Origin: Bacillota bacterium
Lineage (GTDB): Bacteria; Bacillota; Bacilli; Alicyclobacillales; SLC66
Assembly (NCBI GenBank): GCA_021797415.1
Contig: JAJZZT010000263.1
Span: 1 to 9,762, forward strand
Reading direction: 5' to 3'
DNA length: 9,762 nucleotides
How positions within the stretch are numbered: the first letter of the stretch is position 1; every line of letters starts with the position of its first letter. The position numbers and the translations under genes are program-made. Below the pieces are notes generated by a model, which saw nothing but the letters and a program-made list of their open reading frames with translations, was not told the DNA's origin and ran no database searches. Below are positions 1 through 5,590 of this stretch, piece by piece.

Positions 1-343
1 AAGCGCCATGTGGGGCGTCGGCCTGTGGTGGATCGTGATCGCGGCGGTGTACTCCCTGCACCATCTCACGCGGCGCGGCGACGGCATCAAGTACACATTG
101 GGCTGGTGGAGCTACGTGTTTCCGATCGGCAGTTTCACGTCGGGCACCTATGCGCTGAACCATCTCGTCGGAGGCGAGTTCTTCGCCGTCGCTGGATTGG
201 TGCAACTGGTCATTCTCTGGGGCTGCTTCCTGATCGTCGCATGGCGCACCGCGCGGCACACGATGGACGGAACGCTGTTTCACGCCGGTCCCGCCGTGGG
301 AGCGCCGCGCATCGCGCGCACCGATATGAATGCGTCGGCGTGA
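1..343 (+). CDS. TDT/SLAC1-type transporter, C-terminal end (partial)
   Basis: This is the 3' end of a gene that begins before the window; the frame is open from base 2 and stops with TGA at 341-343. The visible 111-residue tail (counted from the ATG at 8, which is probably internal) has three hydrophobic stretches: residues 1-20, about 38-55 (aromatic, starting WWSYVFPIGSF) and about 58-80. A short polar C-terminus follows. A WW.(Y/F).FP.G segment before the last helix is typical of the tellurite-resistance/C4-dicarboxylate transporter (TDT) family, related to the SLAC1 anion channels. These integral membrane proteins move anions such as malate, sulfite or tellurite. The substrate cannot be read from this fragment. 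No clear terminator follows, and the next gene on the strand starts 127 bases later. Confidence 0.75.
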   Translation, partial: SAMWGVGLWWIVIAAVYSLHHLTRRGDGIKYTLGWWSYVFPIGSFTSGTYALNHLVGGEFFAVAGLVQLVILWGCFLIVAWRTARHTMDGTLFHAGPAVGAPRIARTDMNASA

Positions 344-469
344 TAGTGGCCGTAGTGTCTCAGGGATAAAACCGTTTTGGCGGACGGATCGTATGTACAG
401 TACGAAAGCGGCCTCGCGGACGATCGTTCATGCGGCTGCGGACACAGAATATTCAGGGAGGCATCGCAT

Positions 470-1129
470 ATGACACTTCAGGGCAGACTCGCGCTTGCGG
501 CGTCCACGCTGGCCGCGCTGGCGGTCATAACGACGGGCGCGGCGCCCGCTTTCGCGCAGACTACGGCGCGGCATACCAGCATGATGGCCGCTGCGGGGAC
601 GCAGATGGCGACCGTCAAGATCACCTCACCGACGCAGGGCAACACGGTGCCTCCGGACATGTATGTGGTCGGGGTGCAGATCACCGTTCCCGCAAAGTAC
701 GCCAAAGAGGTCACGGTGCATCCGGCGTTCGTCACTCCGACAAGCCAGTACTTCAAGCCGGGTCCCAATTACTATTTTCCAGGCCTTGTCGTGACGGATA
801 CGGGGACGACGGGCAAGATCGGCGGGCCGATGAAAAACATCGCAGGGTTGTTCCAGATGATCGGGGTGCGCTGGAACCTTTCTGGGAGCGAGGTGATCGA
901 CGCCGAGTGGCTGGTCGGAAAACCGCTGTTCTCCAGTATCAAGATGCCCTGCCTTCGCGCGTATGTCGTGAAGGGCGACGCCCCGGCGGTGTTGCCCGCC
1001 AACCCGACCAACACGAATATCGGCACGGTGTTTCACGGCATGACGCTGCTGTCCAATGTCGCAAAAGTCGACTTTTACACAGGGGCCATGTCTTCGGCTG
1101 GTTCCTCGTCAACGGCGATGGGCGGCTGA
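470..1129 (+). CDS. Secreted protein of unknown function
   Basis: I do not recognise the family. The ATG at 470 is preferred because GGGAGG lies at about 456-461 and because the protein then begins with a clean Sec signal peptide: a charged start, a hydrophobic core to about residue 28, and an AFA-Q cleavage site at 29/30. An upstream in-frame start at 377 would bury that signal. The mature part is about 190 residues. It begins with a Ser/Thr/Met/Ala-rich spacer (31-48), then VKITSPTQGNTVPPD (49-63), which resembles the first strand of Ig-like surface domains. It is rich in Tyr, Pro and Gly around 90-105, has one cysteine (161), and ends in a Ser/Ala/Gly tail (206-219). No catalytic motif or cell-wall anchor is visible. 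The product is probably extracellular and beta-rich. The last 21 bases overlap a convergent small ORF. Confidence 0.8.
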   Translation: MTLQGRLALAASTLAALAVITTGAAPAFAQTTARHTSMMAAAGTQMATVKITSPTQGNTVPPDMYVVGVQITVPAKYAKEVTVHPAFVTPTSQYFKPGPNYYFPGLVVTDTGTTGKIGGPMKNIAGLFQMIGVRWNLSGSEVIDAEWLVGKPLFSSIKMPCLRAYVVKGDAPAVLPANPTNTNIGTVFHGMTLLSNVAKVDFYTGAMSSAGSSSTAMGG

Positions 1130-1273
1130 ACTCACCGCCGGCGGACTTTTGTGCGGCGCCCGGGCGTTTCCGCCGCGTGGTCCCGCATTGTGCAGCAGGA
1201 TGGCCGTGAGCACGAGCGCGCCGAGGGCGACGGCGGTCATGATGGCGAGATAGACTGGCATTGAATTGCGCAT
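1109..1273 (-). CDS. Possible small single-helix membrane protein
   Basis: This 54-residue ORF has one strongly hydrophobic segment at about residues 6-28 (start MRNSMPVYLAIM). A polar, basic, Pro/Ala-rich tail (GPRGGNARAPHK...) would lie on one side of the membrane. The ATG at 1273 is chosen because AAGGGG lies about 10 bases upstream; Met5 is an alternative. The frame stays open further upstream, but that extension is Arg/Gly-rich and looks non-coding. It lies on the same strand as the aldo/keto reductase, 134 bases downstream of its stop, separated from it by two GC-rich hairpins. Its last 21 bases overlap the convergent secreted-protein gene. No family is recognised. A chance ORF in GC-rich DNA is possible; the clear membrane helix is the main argument for it. 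Confidence 0.42.
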   Translation of the reverse strand: MRNSMPVYLAIMTAVALGALVLTAILLHNAGPRGGNARAPHKSPPAVSSAAHRR

Positions 1274-1307
1274 GTTGGCGGAACCCCTTGTCTGATCCGG
1301 GATGCCC

Positions 1308-1365
1308 GGCCCGCGCCGCCGCTGTCTGCGGCTGTCGTCTGCGCGGCATTTGCGCGGCGCGGGCC
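1308..1365. repeat. Perfect 12-bp GC inverted repeat
   Basis: The arms GGCCCGCGCCGC (1308-1319) and GCGGCGCGGGCC (1354-1365) are perfectly complementary across a 34-base spacer. The element lies between the aldo/keto reductase and the small membrane ORF on the minus strand. It could form a very stable RNA hairpin and act as an attenuator or mRNA 3' protector. It has no T-run on either strand, so it is not a standard intrinsic terminator. Confidence 0.5.
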
Positions 1366-1381
1366 TACCGGATTTTCTTCT

Positions 1382-1399
1382 GGCGGCGGATGCGCCGCC
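1382..1399 (-). terminator. GC hairpin just after the reductase stop
   Basis: The 7-bp arms GGCGGCG (1382-1388) and CGCCGCC (1393-1399) enclose the loop GATG. The hairpin starts 8 bases beyond the reductase stop codon. There is no T-run behind it on the minus strand, so it is at best a Rho-dependent or pausing signal. Confidence 0.3.
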
Positions 1400-1407
1400 C
1401 ATGTCTT

Positions 1408-2391
1408 CTAATACGGGCCGCGGATAAACGGCTTGACCTGCGATTCGTAGAAATCTTCCAGTTGTCGGTGTTCTTCCGCGCGAAACGGGGGAACGTCGAG
1501 CGCGGAGAGGTTGTCCTCCACCTGGGCGGCGTTCTTGAATCCGGGGATGACGCAGGAGACGCGCGCGTCGTCCAGAATCCAGCGCATGGCGGCGCGCGCC
1601 ATGTTGCCCCGGCCGCCGGCGAACGGACGAAGCTGCTCCGCCAGTTCCACCCCTTTGGCAAAAGGCAGGCCGGCGAACGTCTCGCCCACGTTGAATGCCT
1701 GGCCGTCGCGGTTGAAGTTGCGGTGGTCGTCCTTGGCGAAAGTGTCGTCAGGCTTAAACTTGCCCGTGAGCAATCCGCTCGCCAGCGGCAGGCGGACGAG
1801 GATGCCGACGCCCTGCGCGCCGGCGTGCGGGAAGAGTTCCTTGGCCGGTTTCTGGCGGAAGATGTTGAAGATGACCTGCAGGGCGGCCACGCCGGTGTGC
1901 CGGATCGCCAGCAGTCCCTCCTCCACCGTTTCCACGCTGACGCCGTAGTGGCGTATTTTCCCCTCGCGCTTGAGCTCGTCCAACACATGGAACACCTCGC
2001 CCCGTTCGATGACCGCGCGCGGCGGGCAATGCACCTGGTACAGGTCGATCGCCTCGCGCCCGAGCCGGCGCAGGCTGTCCTCGCAGTAGGCGCGCACGGT
2101 TCCGAGTGAGTACGTGGCCGGATCGTGGATGTCCCCTTTGCGGCAGAACTTGGTGGCGATGTGGATCTCGTCCTCACGCCCCCGTGTGGCTTGGGCGAGC
2201 AGCCGTTCGGCGCGTCCGTCGCCGTACACGTCGGCGGTGTCGAAAAAGTTCACGCCTGCATCGATGGCCCGCGCCAGCCCGTCCAGGGCCGTCCGTTCAT
2301 CGACGTTGCCCCACGATCCCCCGATCGCCCAGGTGCCGAAGCTGACCGCGCTCACCTTGAGCCCGGTGTTGCCGAGCATGCGGTATTCCAT
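1408..2391 (-). CDS. Aldo/keto reductase
   Basis: This is a 327-residue, single-domain NAD(P)H-dependent oxidoreductase with a TIM-barrel fold, presumably cytosolic. The N-terminus reads MEYRMLGNTGLKVS, typical of the family. The catalytic tetrad is complete: Asp51 and Tyr56 in FFDTADVYG, Lys81 in HIATKF and His121 in YQVHCP. A cofactor-binding region near the C-terminus reads VIPGFKNAAQVEDNL (281-295), as expected for AKRs that bind the nucleotide phosphate. The length is normal. The ATG at 2391 is preferred because GGAG lies 4 bases and AAAAGG 12 bases upstream. The ATG at 2403 has AAAAGG directly against it, too close for a ribosome-binding site. The substrate is unknown; related enzymes reduce sugars, aldehydes or quinones. 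Upstream lie a palindrome and tandem repeats that suggest specific regulation. Confidence 0.93.
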   Translation of the reverse strand: MEYRMLGNTGLKVSAVSFGTWAIGGSWGNVDERTALDGLARAIDAGVNFFDTADVYGDGRAERLLAQATRGREDEIHIATKFCRKGDIHDPATYSLGTVRAYCEDSLRRLGREAIDLYQVHCPPRAVIERGEVFHVLDELKREGKIRHYGVSVETVEEGLLAIRHTGVAALQVIFNIFRQKPAKELFPHAGAQGVGILVRLPLASGLLTGKFKPDDTFAKDDHRNFNRDGQAFNVGETFAGLPFAKGVELAEQLRPFAGGRGNMARAAMRWILDDARVSCVIPGFKNAAQVEDNLSALDVPPFRAEEHRQLEDFYESQVKPFIRGPY

Positions 2392-2403
2392 GATGCTCCA
2401 CAT

Positions 2404-2469
2404 CCTTTTGCCGGTTTATGGTTTTGCTTTGGCCGGGTTCTTGTCTTGCTTTGGCCGGTTTATTGTCTT
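2404..2469. repeat. Three tandem 22-bp repeats in the reductase leader
   Basis: The units are 2404-2425, 2426-2447 and 2448-2469. The second and third differ at 2 of 22 positions, and the first matches the third at 18 of 22. The shared core on the plus strand is CTTTGGCCGG followed by a T-rich half. On the minus strand the array lies between the putative promoter and the start codon of the reductase, and its last unit supplies the AAAAGG of the ribosome-binding site. It would be transcribed as a repetitive 5' leader. Confidence 0.8.
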
Positions 2470-2511
2470 GATGGTCTGTTGTCCGTCGGCGCGGTTCTTC
2501 GCTCTGCGGAT

Positions 2512-2527
2512 GGTACGCCGGCGTACC
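2512..2527. promoter_or_regulatory. Perfect 16-bp palindrome, candidate operator
   Basis: GGTACGCCGGCGTACC is perfectly self-complementary. On the minus strand it lies 19 bases downstream of a TATAAT box, at about +13 to +28 of the predicted transcript of the aldo/keto reductase. That is a classic site for a dimeric repressor. Which regulator binds cannot be told from the window, and no regulator gene is adjacent. Confidence 0.45.
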
Positions 2528-2546
2528 GGTGACATGGCCCGACATC

Positions 2547-2552
2547 ATTATA
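2547..2552 (-). promoter_or_regulatory. -10 box upstream of the aldo/keto reductase
   Basis: The minus strand reads TATAAT here, a perfect -10 consensus. The position 17 bases upstream reads TTCGGC, a poor -35, so any promoter would be weak or activator-dependent. Transcription would begin near 2540 and give a leader of about 150 bases that contains the palindrome and the 22-bp repeats. Confidence 0.4.
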
Positions 2553-2624
2553 CGACAAGAAGCGCGCCCGCCGAATTTTGGATTAACTCATCATAATACA
2601 TCCAGATTGATGTAGAATATGCTA

Positions 2625-2661
2625 TCATTTTTGTAATATACCTGTCATTTAGGTAATATAC
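2625..2661 (+). repeat. Two 17-bp direct repeats, 20 bp apart
   Basis: TCATTTTTGTAATATAC (2625-2641) and TCATTTAGGTAATATAC (2645-2661) agree at 15 of 17 positions. Their 20-bp spacing puts both on the same face of the helix, about two turns apart. The pair lies just upstream of the best -10 box for the 2733 gene, where an activator would be expected to bind. Confidence 0.55.
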
Positions 2662-2685
2662 ATATCTGAATCTAGAACAAGAATC

Positions 2686-2691
2686 TATAAT
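2686..2691 (+). promoter_or_regulatory. -10 box for the 2733 gene
   Basis: TATAAT is a perfect -10 consensus 42 bases before the GTG start. No good -35 lies 16-18 bases upstream (it reads close to TATCTG). With the direct repeats just upstream, this looks like an activator-dependent promoter. A weaker alternative is TTGTAA (2631) with TAATAT (2654), spaced 17 bases apart. Confidence 0.45.
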
Positions 2692-2732
2692 CTTTATATG
2701 AAATAAAATCGAGAAAGTGAGGAATAGCGATC

Positions 2733-3248
2733 GTGAAGCGGAGAACCTGTGGATTCATCGCGGCGGCATTGGTTCTTGTACTGGTTGGCAGTATCGCGTA
2801 TCTCATTCACCGGCAACGGGCGGAAATTCTGAGCATTGGCCAGAGTGAGTTCAGTCAGGCGGATTCTATGTTAGAAACTGCTGTTTCACTGCCCATTCCA
2901 GAGAACCCGTTGTCCGACCGGGCGATTACCGTCGCTCAAGCCGCGGCGTTCTTACAGTCCGCCGACCTGTCCCTGGAGAAGATCGGGGTGCGGCACCTCT
3001 ACGGCATTGCGGAAGCTCTGTATGGATTCAGCTATGATCTGCCCTATCCGAATGTGTTCGGACGTAAAAAAGTGCAGCGCGAATGGCAGTTCACCGTTTT
3101 GGCAGAAAAAGAGCTGAGCAGTTGTTGGGTTATGAATAATAATCCCAGTCTCAATCTGAAGCGGCTGCGCGCCGTGATTGCGGAGTTGTACAAAAAAATG
3201 CCGGTATCGGCGGTGCGAAGAGCGGGATACTACGATGCTTCGCAGTGA
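2733..3248 (+). CDS. Membrane-anchored protein of unknown function
   Basis: I do not recognise this 171-residue protein. It starts with GTG, preceded by AGTGAGG about 10 bases upstream. The N-terminus MKRR plus a hydrophobic segment (about residues 7-25) with no cleavage motif makes a signal anchor, leaving some 145 residues outside the membrane. The outer part is mostly predicted helix with two hydrophobic patches: ITVAQAAAFLQSADLSLEKIGV (65-86, rich in Ala/Leu) and YGIAEALYGFSYDLPYPNVFG (90-110, aromatic). A basic stretch (111-117) follows, then one Cys-Trp pair (131-132). The C-terminus is basic and ends in AGYYDASQ. Its codon choice includes more A/T-ending codons than the neighbours, and its upstream region is AT-rich, so it may be a recent arrival. 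The gluconokinase starts 108 bases downstream and may or may not be co-transcribed. Confidence 0.72.
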   Translation: MKRRTCGFIAAALVLVLVGSIAYLIHRQRAEILSIGQSEFSQADSMLETAVSLPIPENPLSDRAITVAQAAAFLQSADLSLEKIGVRHLYGIAEALYGFSYDLPYPNVFGRKKVQREWQFTVLAEKELSSCWVMNNNPSLNLKRLRAVIAELYKKMPVSAVRRAGYYDASQ

Positions 3249-3295
3249 GTTCCGGTTGGAAAGCGGGAAAGTGGCCGAACGGTCTTTGTGGACGG

Positions 3296-3301
3296 TACAA
3301 T
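3296..3301 (+). promoter_or_regulatory. Weak -10 box before gluconokinase
   Basis: TACAAT matches 5 of 6 -10 bases and lies 55 bases before the gluconokinase ATG. No -35 worth the name lies upstream (GGCCGA at 17 bases). It may be a minor promoter, or gntK may be read from the promoter of the 2733 gene. Confidence 0.28.
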
Positions 3302-3356
3302 GCTGTCAACGGCCGCGCCCGGTTTTGTGCGTGGGTCTGCTCGAAGGAGGCTGGGT

Positions 3357-4916
3357 ATGGCGGATGTCGTGCTGGGAATTGATATCGGGACAACCGGCGT
3401 CAAAGCGCTGGCGGCCGGATGGGATGGAGCGGTCCACGCGCTCTGCCGGCGGGGCGTGACGCACCGTTTTCCGGAACCCGGTTATGCTGAACAGGACCCA
3501 TTTGAACTGGCGGAGGCCGTCGCCCATGTGGTGCGGGCGGCCGCCGCGCAGGCGAGAGCGGACGGCCACCGCCTGCGGGCGCTGTCTTTTTCGTCCGTGA
3601 TGCACGGCATCTTTGCCGTTGACGAGGCAAATCGCCCCTTGACGGCCATGATGACGTGGGCCGACACCCGCGCGGCGCAACAGGCGGACGCATTGCGCGC
3701 GGCATTCCCCGATCTGTATGAGCGGACGGGCGTGCCGATGCACCCCATGCTGCCCGCGGCCAAACTGCGCTGGTTGCGCGATGCGTGGCCGGGATTTCAG
3801 CAGGCGGCGCGCTTCGTGTCGTTCAAGCAGTGGCTGCTGGCCGAGTGGTGCGGCCGCCATGTGGAAGATCGCGCGACCGCGGGCGCCACGGGACTGCTCA
3901 ATCTCCGCACGCTGCGGTGGGACGCGGAGTTGCTGGCAGCGGCCGGAGTGCGCGAGCCGCAACTGGGGCAGCTTGTCCCCTGCACCACGCAGATGACGGT
4001 ATCGTCCGGACAATGGCTGCAGCATCTCGGCCTGCCGGAACCGTTGCCCGTGGTCGTCGGGGCGACGGACGGATTGCTTGCGACGGTGGGATCGGGGGTT
4101 TTTGGCCCGCGCATGTACTCGGTGACGGCGGGTACGAGCGGCGCCGTGCGCAAAATGACGCCGGGCGTCGCGCTGGACCCGCAGGCGCGAACATTTTCCT
4201 ACATACTGGATGCGGATCATTGGGTGGCCGGCGGAGCCACGAACAACGCCGGGCTCGCCCTGTCCTGGCTCGCGGCGCAGATCGGCGTTCCGGCAGGGGG
4301 CGGCGGCGGGGATGGCGTGATGGGAGTGTTTTCTGTGGCGCAGTCCGTTCCGGCGGGGGCGGATGGATTGCTGTTTCTCCCGTATCTGGCCGGCGAGCGC
4401 GCGCCGCACTGGAATGAGCGGGCGCGCGGTGTGCTGTTCGGCCTTGATGTCCGGCACAGCAGGGCGCACATGCTGCGCGCGGGGATTGAGGGGGTGGCAT
4501 TCGCCCTGCGATCCATCCACGACCTGCTGTCTGTCCCGCCGGATATGGGGAGCGTCCCCTCCAGGGATGCCGGGCAGTGGGATGCCGGGCAACTCTCTTC
4601 TTCTGGCGCGGGAGCGGTTGTGCGGGCGTCGGGCGGCCTGTTTTACTCCCCCCTCTGGTGTCAGCTTGTCGCTGATGTGCTCGCGACGCCGGTCGAAGTG
4701 ACGGAGCAGGAGGAGGTGTCCGGAGCCGGGGCGGCGCACTGGGGGTTTTTCGCGCTGGGAGAACACCGCCGGCTGGAGGATGTGCAATCCTGTGTGCGGG
4801 TGCGCACGCGGTTTGAGCCGCAGGAAGAGCGTGTGCGGATCTACGCGGAGCAGTTCGGCCGGTTTCAGGAGGTCTACCGCAGGCTCGAACCGTGCTTTGG
4901 CGGGCGGGACGGCTGA
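3357..4916 (+). CDS. gntK: Gluconokinase, FGGY family
   Basis: It phosphorylates D-gluconate to 6-phosphogluconate with ATP, feeding the pentose phosphate pathway in the cytosol. The 519 residues match the two-domain FGGY fold. The N-terminal phosphate loop is GIDIGTTGVKAL (7-18). Gluconokinase-type motifs are MTWADTRA (99-106), TGVPMHPMLPAAKLRWL (124-140) and the VVGATDGL segment with catalytic Asp238. The ATP-binding half shows VTAGTSGAVR (256-265), GGATNNAGL (292-300), LFLPYLAGERAPHWN (339-353) and VRASGGL (422-428). These fit gluconokinase better than xylulokinase or glycerol kinase. AAGGAGG at 3344-3350 fixes the ATG at 3357; the frame is open further upstream but without such a site. 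Residues 398-420 form an extra Gly/Ser-rich loop with a small internal duplication. No gluconate permease or GntR regulator is seen nearby. Confidence 0.9.
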   Translation: MADVVLGIDIGTTGVKALAAGWDGAVHALCRRGVTHRFPEPGYAEQDPFELAEAVAHVVRAAAAQARADGHRLRALSFSSVMHGIFAVDEANRPLTAMMTWADTRAAQQADALRAAFPDLYERTGVPMHPMLPAAKLRWLRDAWPGFQQAARFVSFKQWLLAEWCGRHVEDRATAGATGLLNLRTLRWDAELLAAAGVREPQLGQLVPCTTQMTVSSGQWLQHLGLPEPLPVVVGATDGLLATVGSGVFGPRMYSVTAGTSGAVRKMTPGVALDPQARTFSYILDADHWVAGGATNNAGLALSWLAAQIGVPAGGGGGDGVMGVFSVAQSVPAGADGLLFLPYLAGERAPHWNERARGVLFGLDVRHSRAHMLRAGIEGVAFALRSIHDLLSVPPDMGSVPSRDAGQWDAGQLSSSGAGAVVRASGGLFYSPLWCQLVADVLATPVEVTEQEEVSGAGAAHWGFFALGEHRRLEDVQSCVRVRTRFEPQEERVRIYAEQFGRFQEVYRRLEPCFGGRDG

Positions 4917-4963
4917 CGTGAATTTTCAATCACGCCGTACGTTCCTGGAGCGACATAGAATAT

Positions 4964-5004
4964 GGGGGGATGAACCTTGACTTCGAAATGGGATCCCCCT
5001 TTTT
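4964..5004 (+). terminator. Intrinsic terminator of gluconokinase
   Basis: GGGGGAT (4965-4971) pairs with ATCCCCC (4993-4999), and TTTTT (5000-5004) follows at once. The loop is 21 bases and could fold further around TTCGAA. The hairpin lies about 50 bases past the gluconokinase stop and should end its transcript. Confidence 0.65.
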
Positions 5005-5015
5005 GAACCACCTCT

Positions 5016-5240
5016 GTGCCAGGCTTTGAGAAGGACCGCAGCCTGCGCAGCCGGATTCAAGGGGCGGATGCGGCCGTGTTTGTCACCGCGTACGCGAGTC
5101 ATCTAAAGTTCTACGTGACCAAATCGCGGATCGAGCACCGCCTGATGGTGAACGTGAATCAGGCGAGACTTTCGGCGTTTGAACGGGGTTTGCAGGAATT
5201 GCAGGAGCGGTTGGCGCGAGGGGAACAAAAGGTGATCTGA
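5016..5240 (+). CDS. DUF2325-like protein, N-terminally short
   Basis: The 74-residue product has IQGADAAVFVTAYASHLKFY (14-33) and a C-terminal helix SAFERGLQELQERL (53-66). Domains of the DUF2325 type have a D.V...T.Y.SH...Y..K core followed by a SxxAFE..L helix and are usually 90-100 residues with an initial beta-strand ending in a Gly-Gly turn. That first part is missing here. The assignment comes from pattern memory, not a search. The only start in frame is a GTG at 5016 with no ribosome-binding site; a stop at 5004 closes the frame just before it. It lies directly behind a terminator and no promoter is visible. It may be a decayed remnant of a longer gene or a short gene read through from upstream. 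DUF2325 has no known function. Confidence 0.5.
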   Translation: MPGFEKDRSLRSRIQGADAAVFVTAYASHLKFYVTKSRIEHRLMVNVNQARLSAFERGLQELQERLARGEQKVI

Positions 5241-5268
5241 TTGCCCAACCCATGGGCGTGTGCAAGTT

Positions 5269-5277
5269 TGGTAGAAT
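5269..5277 (+). promoter_or_regulatory. Extended -10 promoter
   Basis: TGG followed by TAGAAT (5272-5277) makes an extended -10 motif (TGn plus a 5 of 6 hexamer). There is no -35, which extended -10 promoters can do without. Transcription would start near 5284, so the RNA would begin with the GGAAGG of the leader hairpin. A palindrome, CCCATGGG (5250-5257), lies just upstream. Confidence 0.45.
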
Positions 5278-5284
5278 GATCCTC

Positions 5285-5333
5285 GGAAGGGTGTACTTCC
5301 GCCTTCCTCCTGACGCCGTTGGCTGAAAGGAGG
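5285..5333 (+). promoter_or_regulatory. Leader RNA that can hide its own ribosome-binding site
   Basis: CCTCCT (5306-5311) is exactly complementary to AGGAGG (5328-5333), the ribosome-binding site of the small ORF at 5342. The 16-base loop has an inner GCC/GGC pair. GGAAGG (5285-5290), close to the predicted RNA 5' end, is complementary to CCTTCC (5302-5307), which overlaps the anti-ribosome-binding-site. The two pairings exclude each other, so the 5' end could decide whether the ribosome-binding site is open. Confidence 0.5.
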
Positions 5334-5341
5334 TGAGGGGA

Positions 5342-5503
5342 GTGCGTTTTATCGAACTGTTGCTCAGTTTGGCGGGGTCGATTGGAACGTGCTTCACTGC
5401 TTGGTCTCAAGTGGCGGCAGCACGGGAAGAGCGATTGGCCAAGCGGCAAGGGGAGAAAACGCGAAGGAACGGCCACGGCGGACACCGTAAAGACCGTTCC
5501 TAG
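5342..5503 (+). CDS. Small membrane peptide, type I toxin-like
   Basis: The 53 codons start with GTG and end with TAG at 5501. The first 22 residues, MRFIELLLSLAGSIGTCFTAW, form one short hydrophobic helix. The remainder (SQVAAAREERLAKRQGEK...) is strongly basic. AAAGGAGG at 5326-5333 is an ideal ribosome-binding site 8 bases from the GTG. The surroundings match type I toxins of Bacilli such as TxpA and BsrG: own promoter, leader that can mask the ribosome-binding site, short hydrophobic N-terminus with a charged tail, and a strong hairpin right after the stop. The sequence itself is not one I recognise, and I found no convincing promoter for an antisense RNA. It could instead be a small regulatory membrane protein. 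Existence as a gene is likely; the toxin role is inference. Confidence 0.55.
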   Translation: MRFIELLLSLAGSIGTCFTAWSQVAAAREERLAKRQGEKTRRNGHGGHRKDRS

Positions 5504-5510
5504 CTTCCCG

Positions 5511-5550
5511 GCGGAAGGGCTGGTTTTCGCAGCCAACGCCCTTCCGCTTT
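5511..5550 (+). terminator. Hairpin after the toxin-like ORF
   Basis: GCGGAAGGGC (5511-5520) and GCCCTTCCGC (5538-5547) are a perfect 10-bp inverted repeat around a 17-base loop, followed by TTTAT. It begins 8 bases after the stop codon. The T-run is short, so termination may be partial, but the position is right for the 3' end of the small ORF's RNA. Confidence 0.6.
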
Positions 5551-5590
5551 ATAAGTATGACTGTAACACACCCGAATGATTCCGACAATG

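Larger units (their letters stand above)
2564..2725. other. AT-rich island between divergent genes
   Basis: This stretch is far richer in A and T than everything around it and contains no ORF of note. It holds a 6-bp inverted repeat, TACATC (2597-2602) and GATGTA (2609-2614), a pair of 17-base direct repeats (listed separately), and the repeated word GAATCTA at 2668-2674 and 2681-2687. It is best read as the promoter and control region of the gene starting at 2733, or as a remnant of transferred DNA. Confidence 0.6.

Noticed and set aside
430..1209. 259-codon plus-strand ORF in another frame over the secreted-protein gene
   Set aside because: Its composition is Arg/Gly/Asp-rich without a hydrophobic core. 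The competing frame has a ribosome-binding site and a signal peptide.
3306..4787. 493-codon ORF antisense to gluconokinase
   Set aside because: It is very rich in Arg, His, Pro and Gln and lacks any domain. It is the mirror of a GC-rich, clearly coding gene with all FGGY motifs.
3898..4929. Second long antisense ORF over gluconokinase
   Set aside because: It has Arg/Pro-rich, low-complexity composition and no motif; same cause as above.
4970..5029. 19-residue ORF MNLDFEMGSP... as the lost front of the DUF2325-like gene
   Set aside because: It does not resemble the first strand of that family and lies inside the gluconokinase terminator hairpin.
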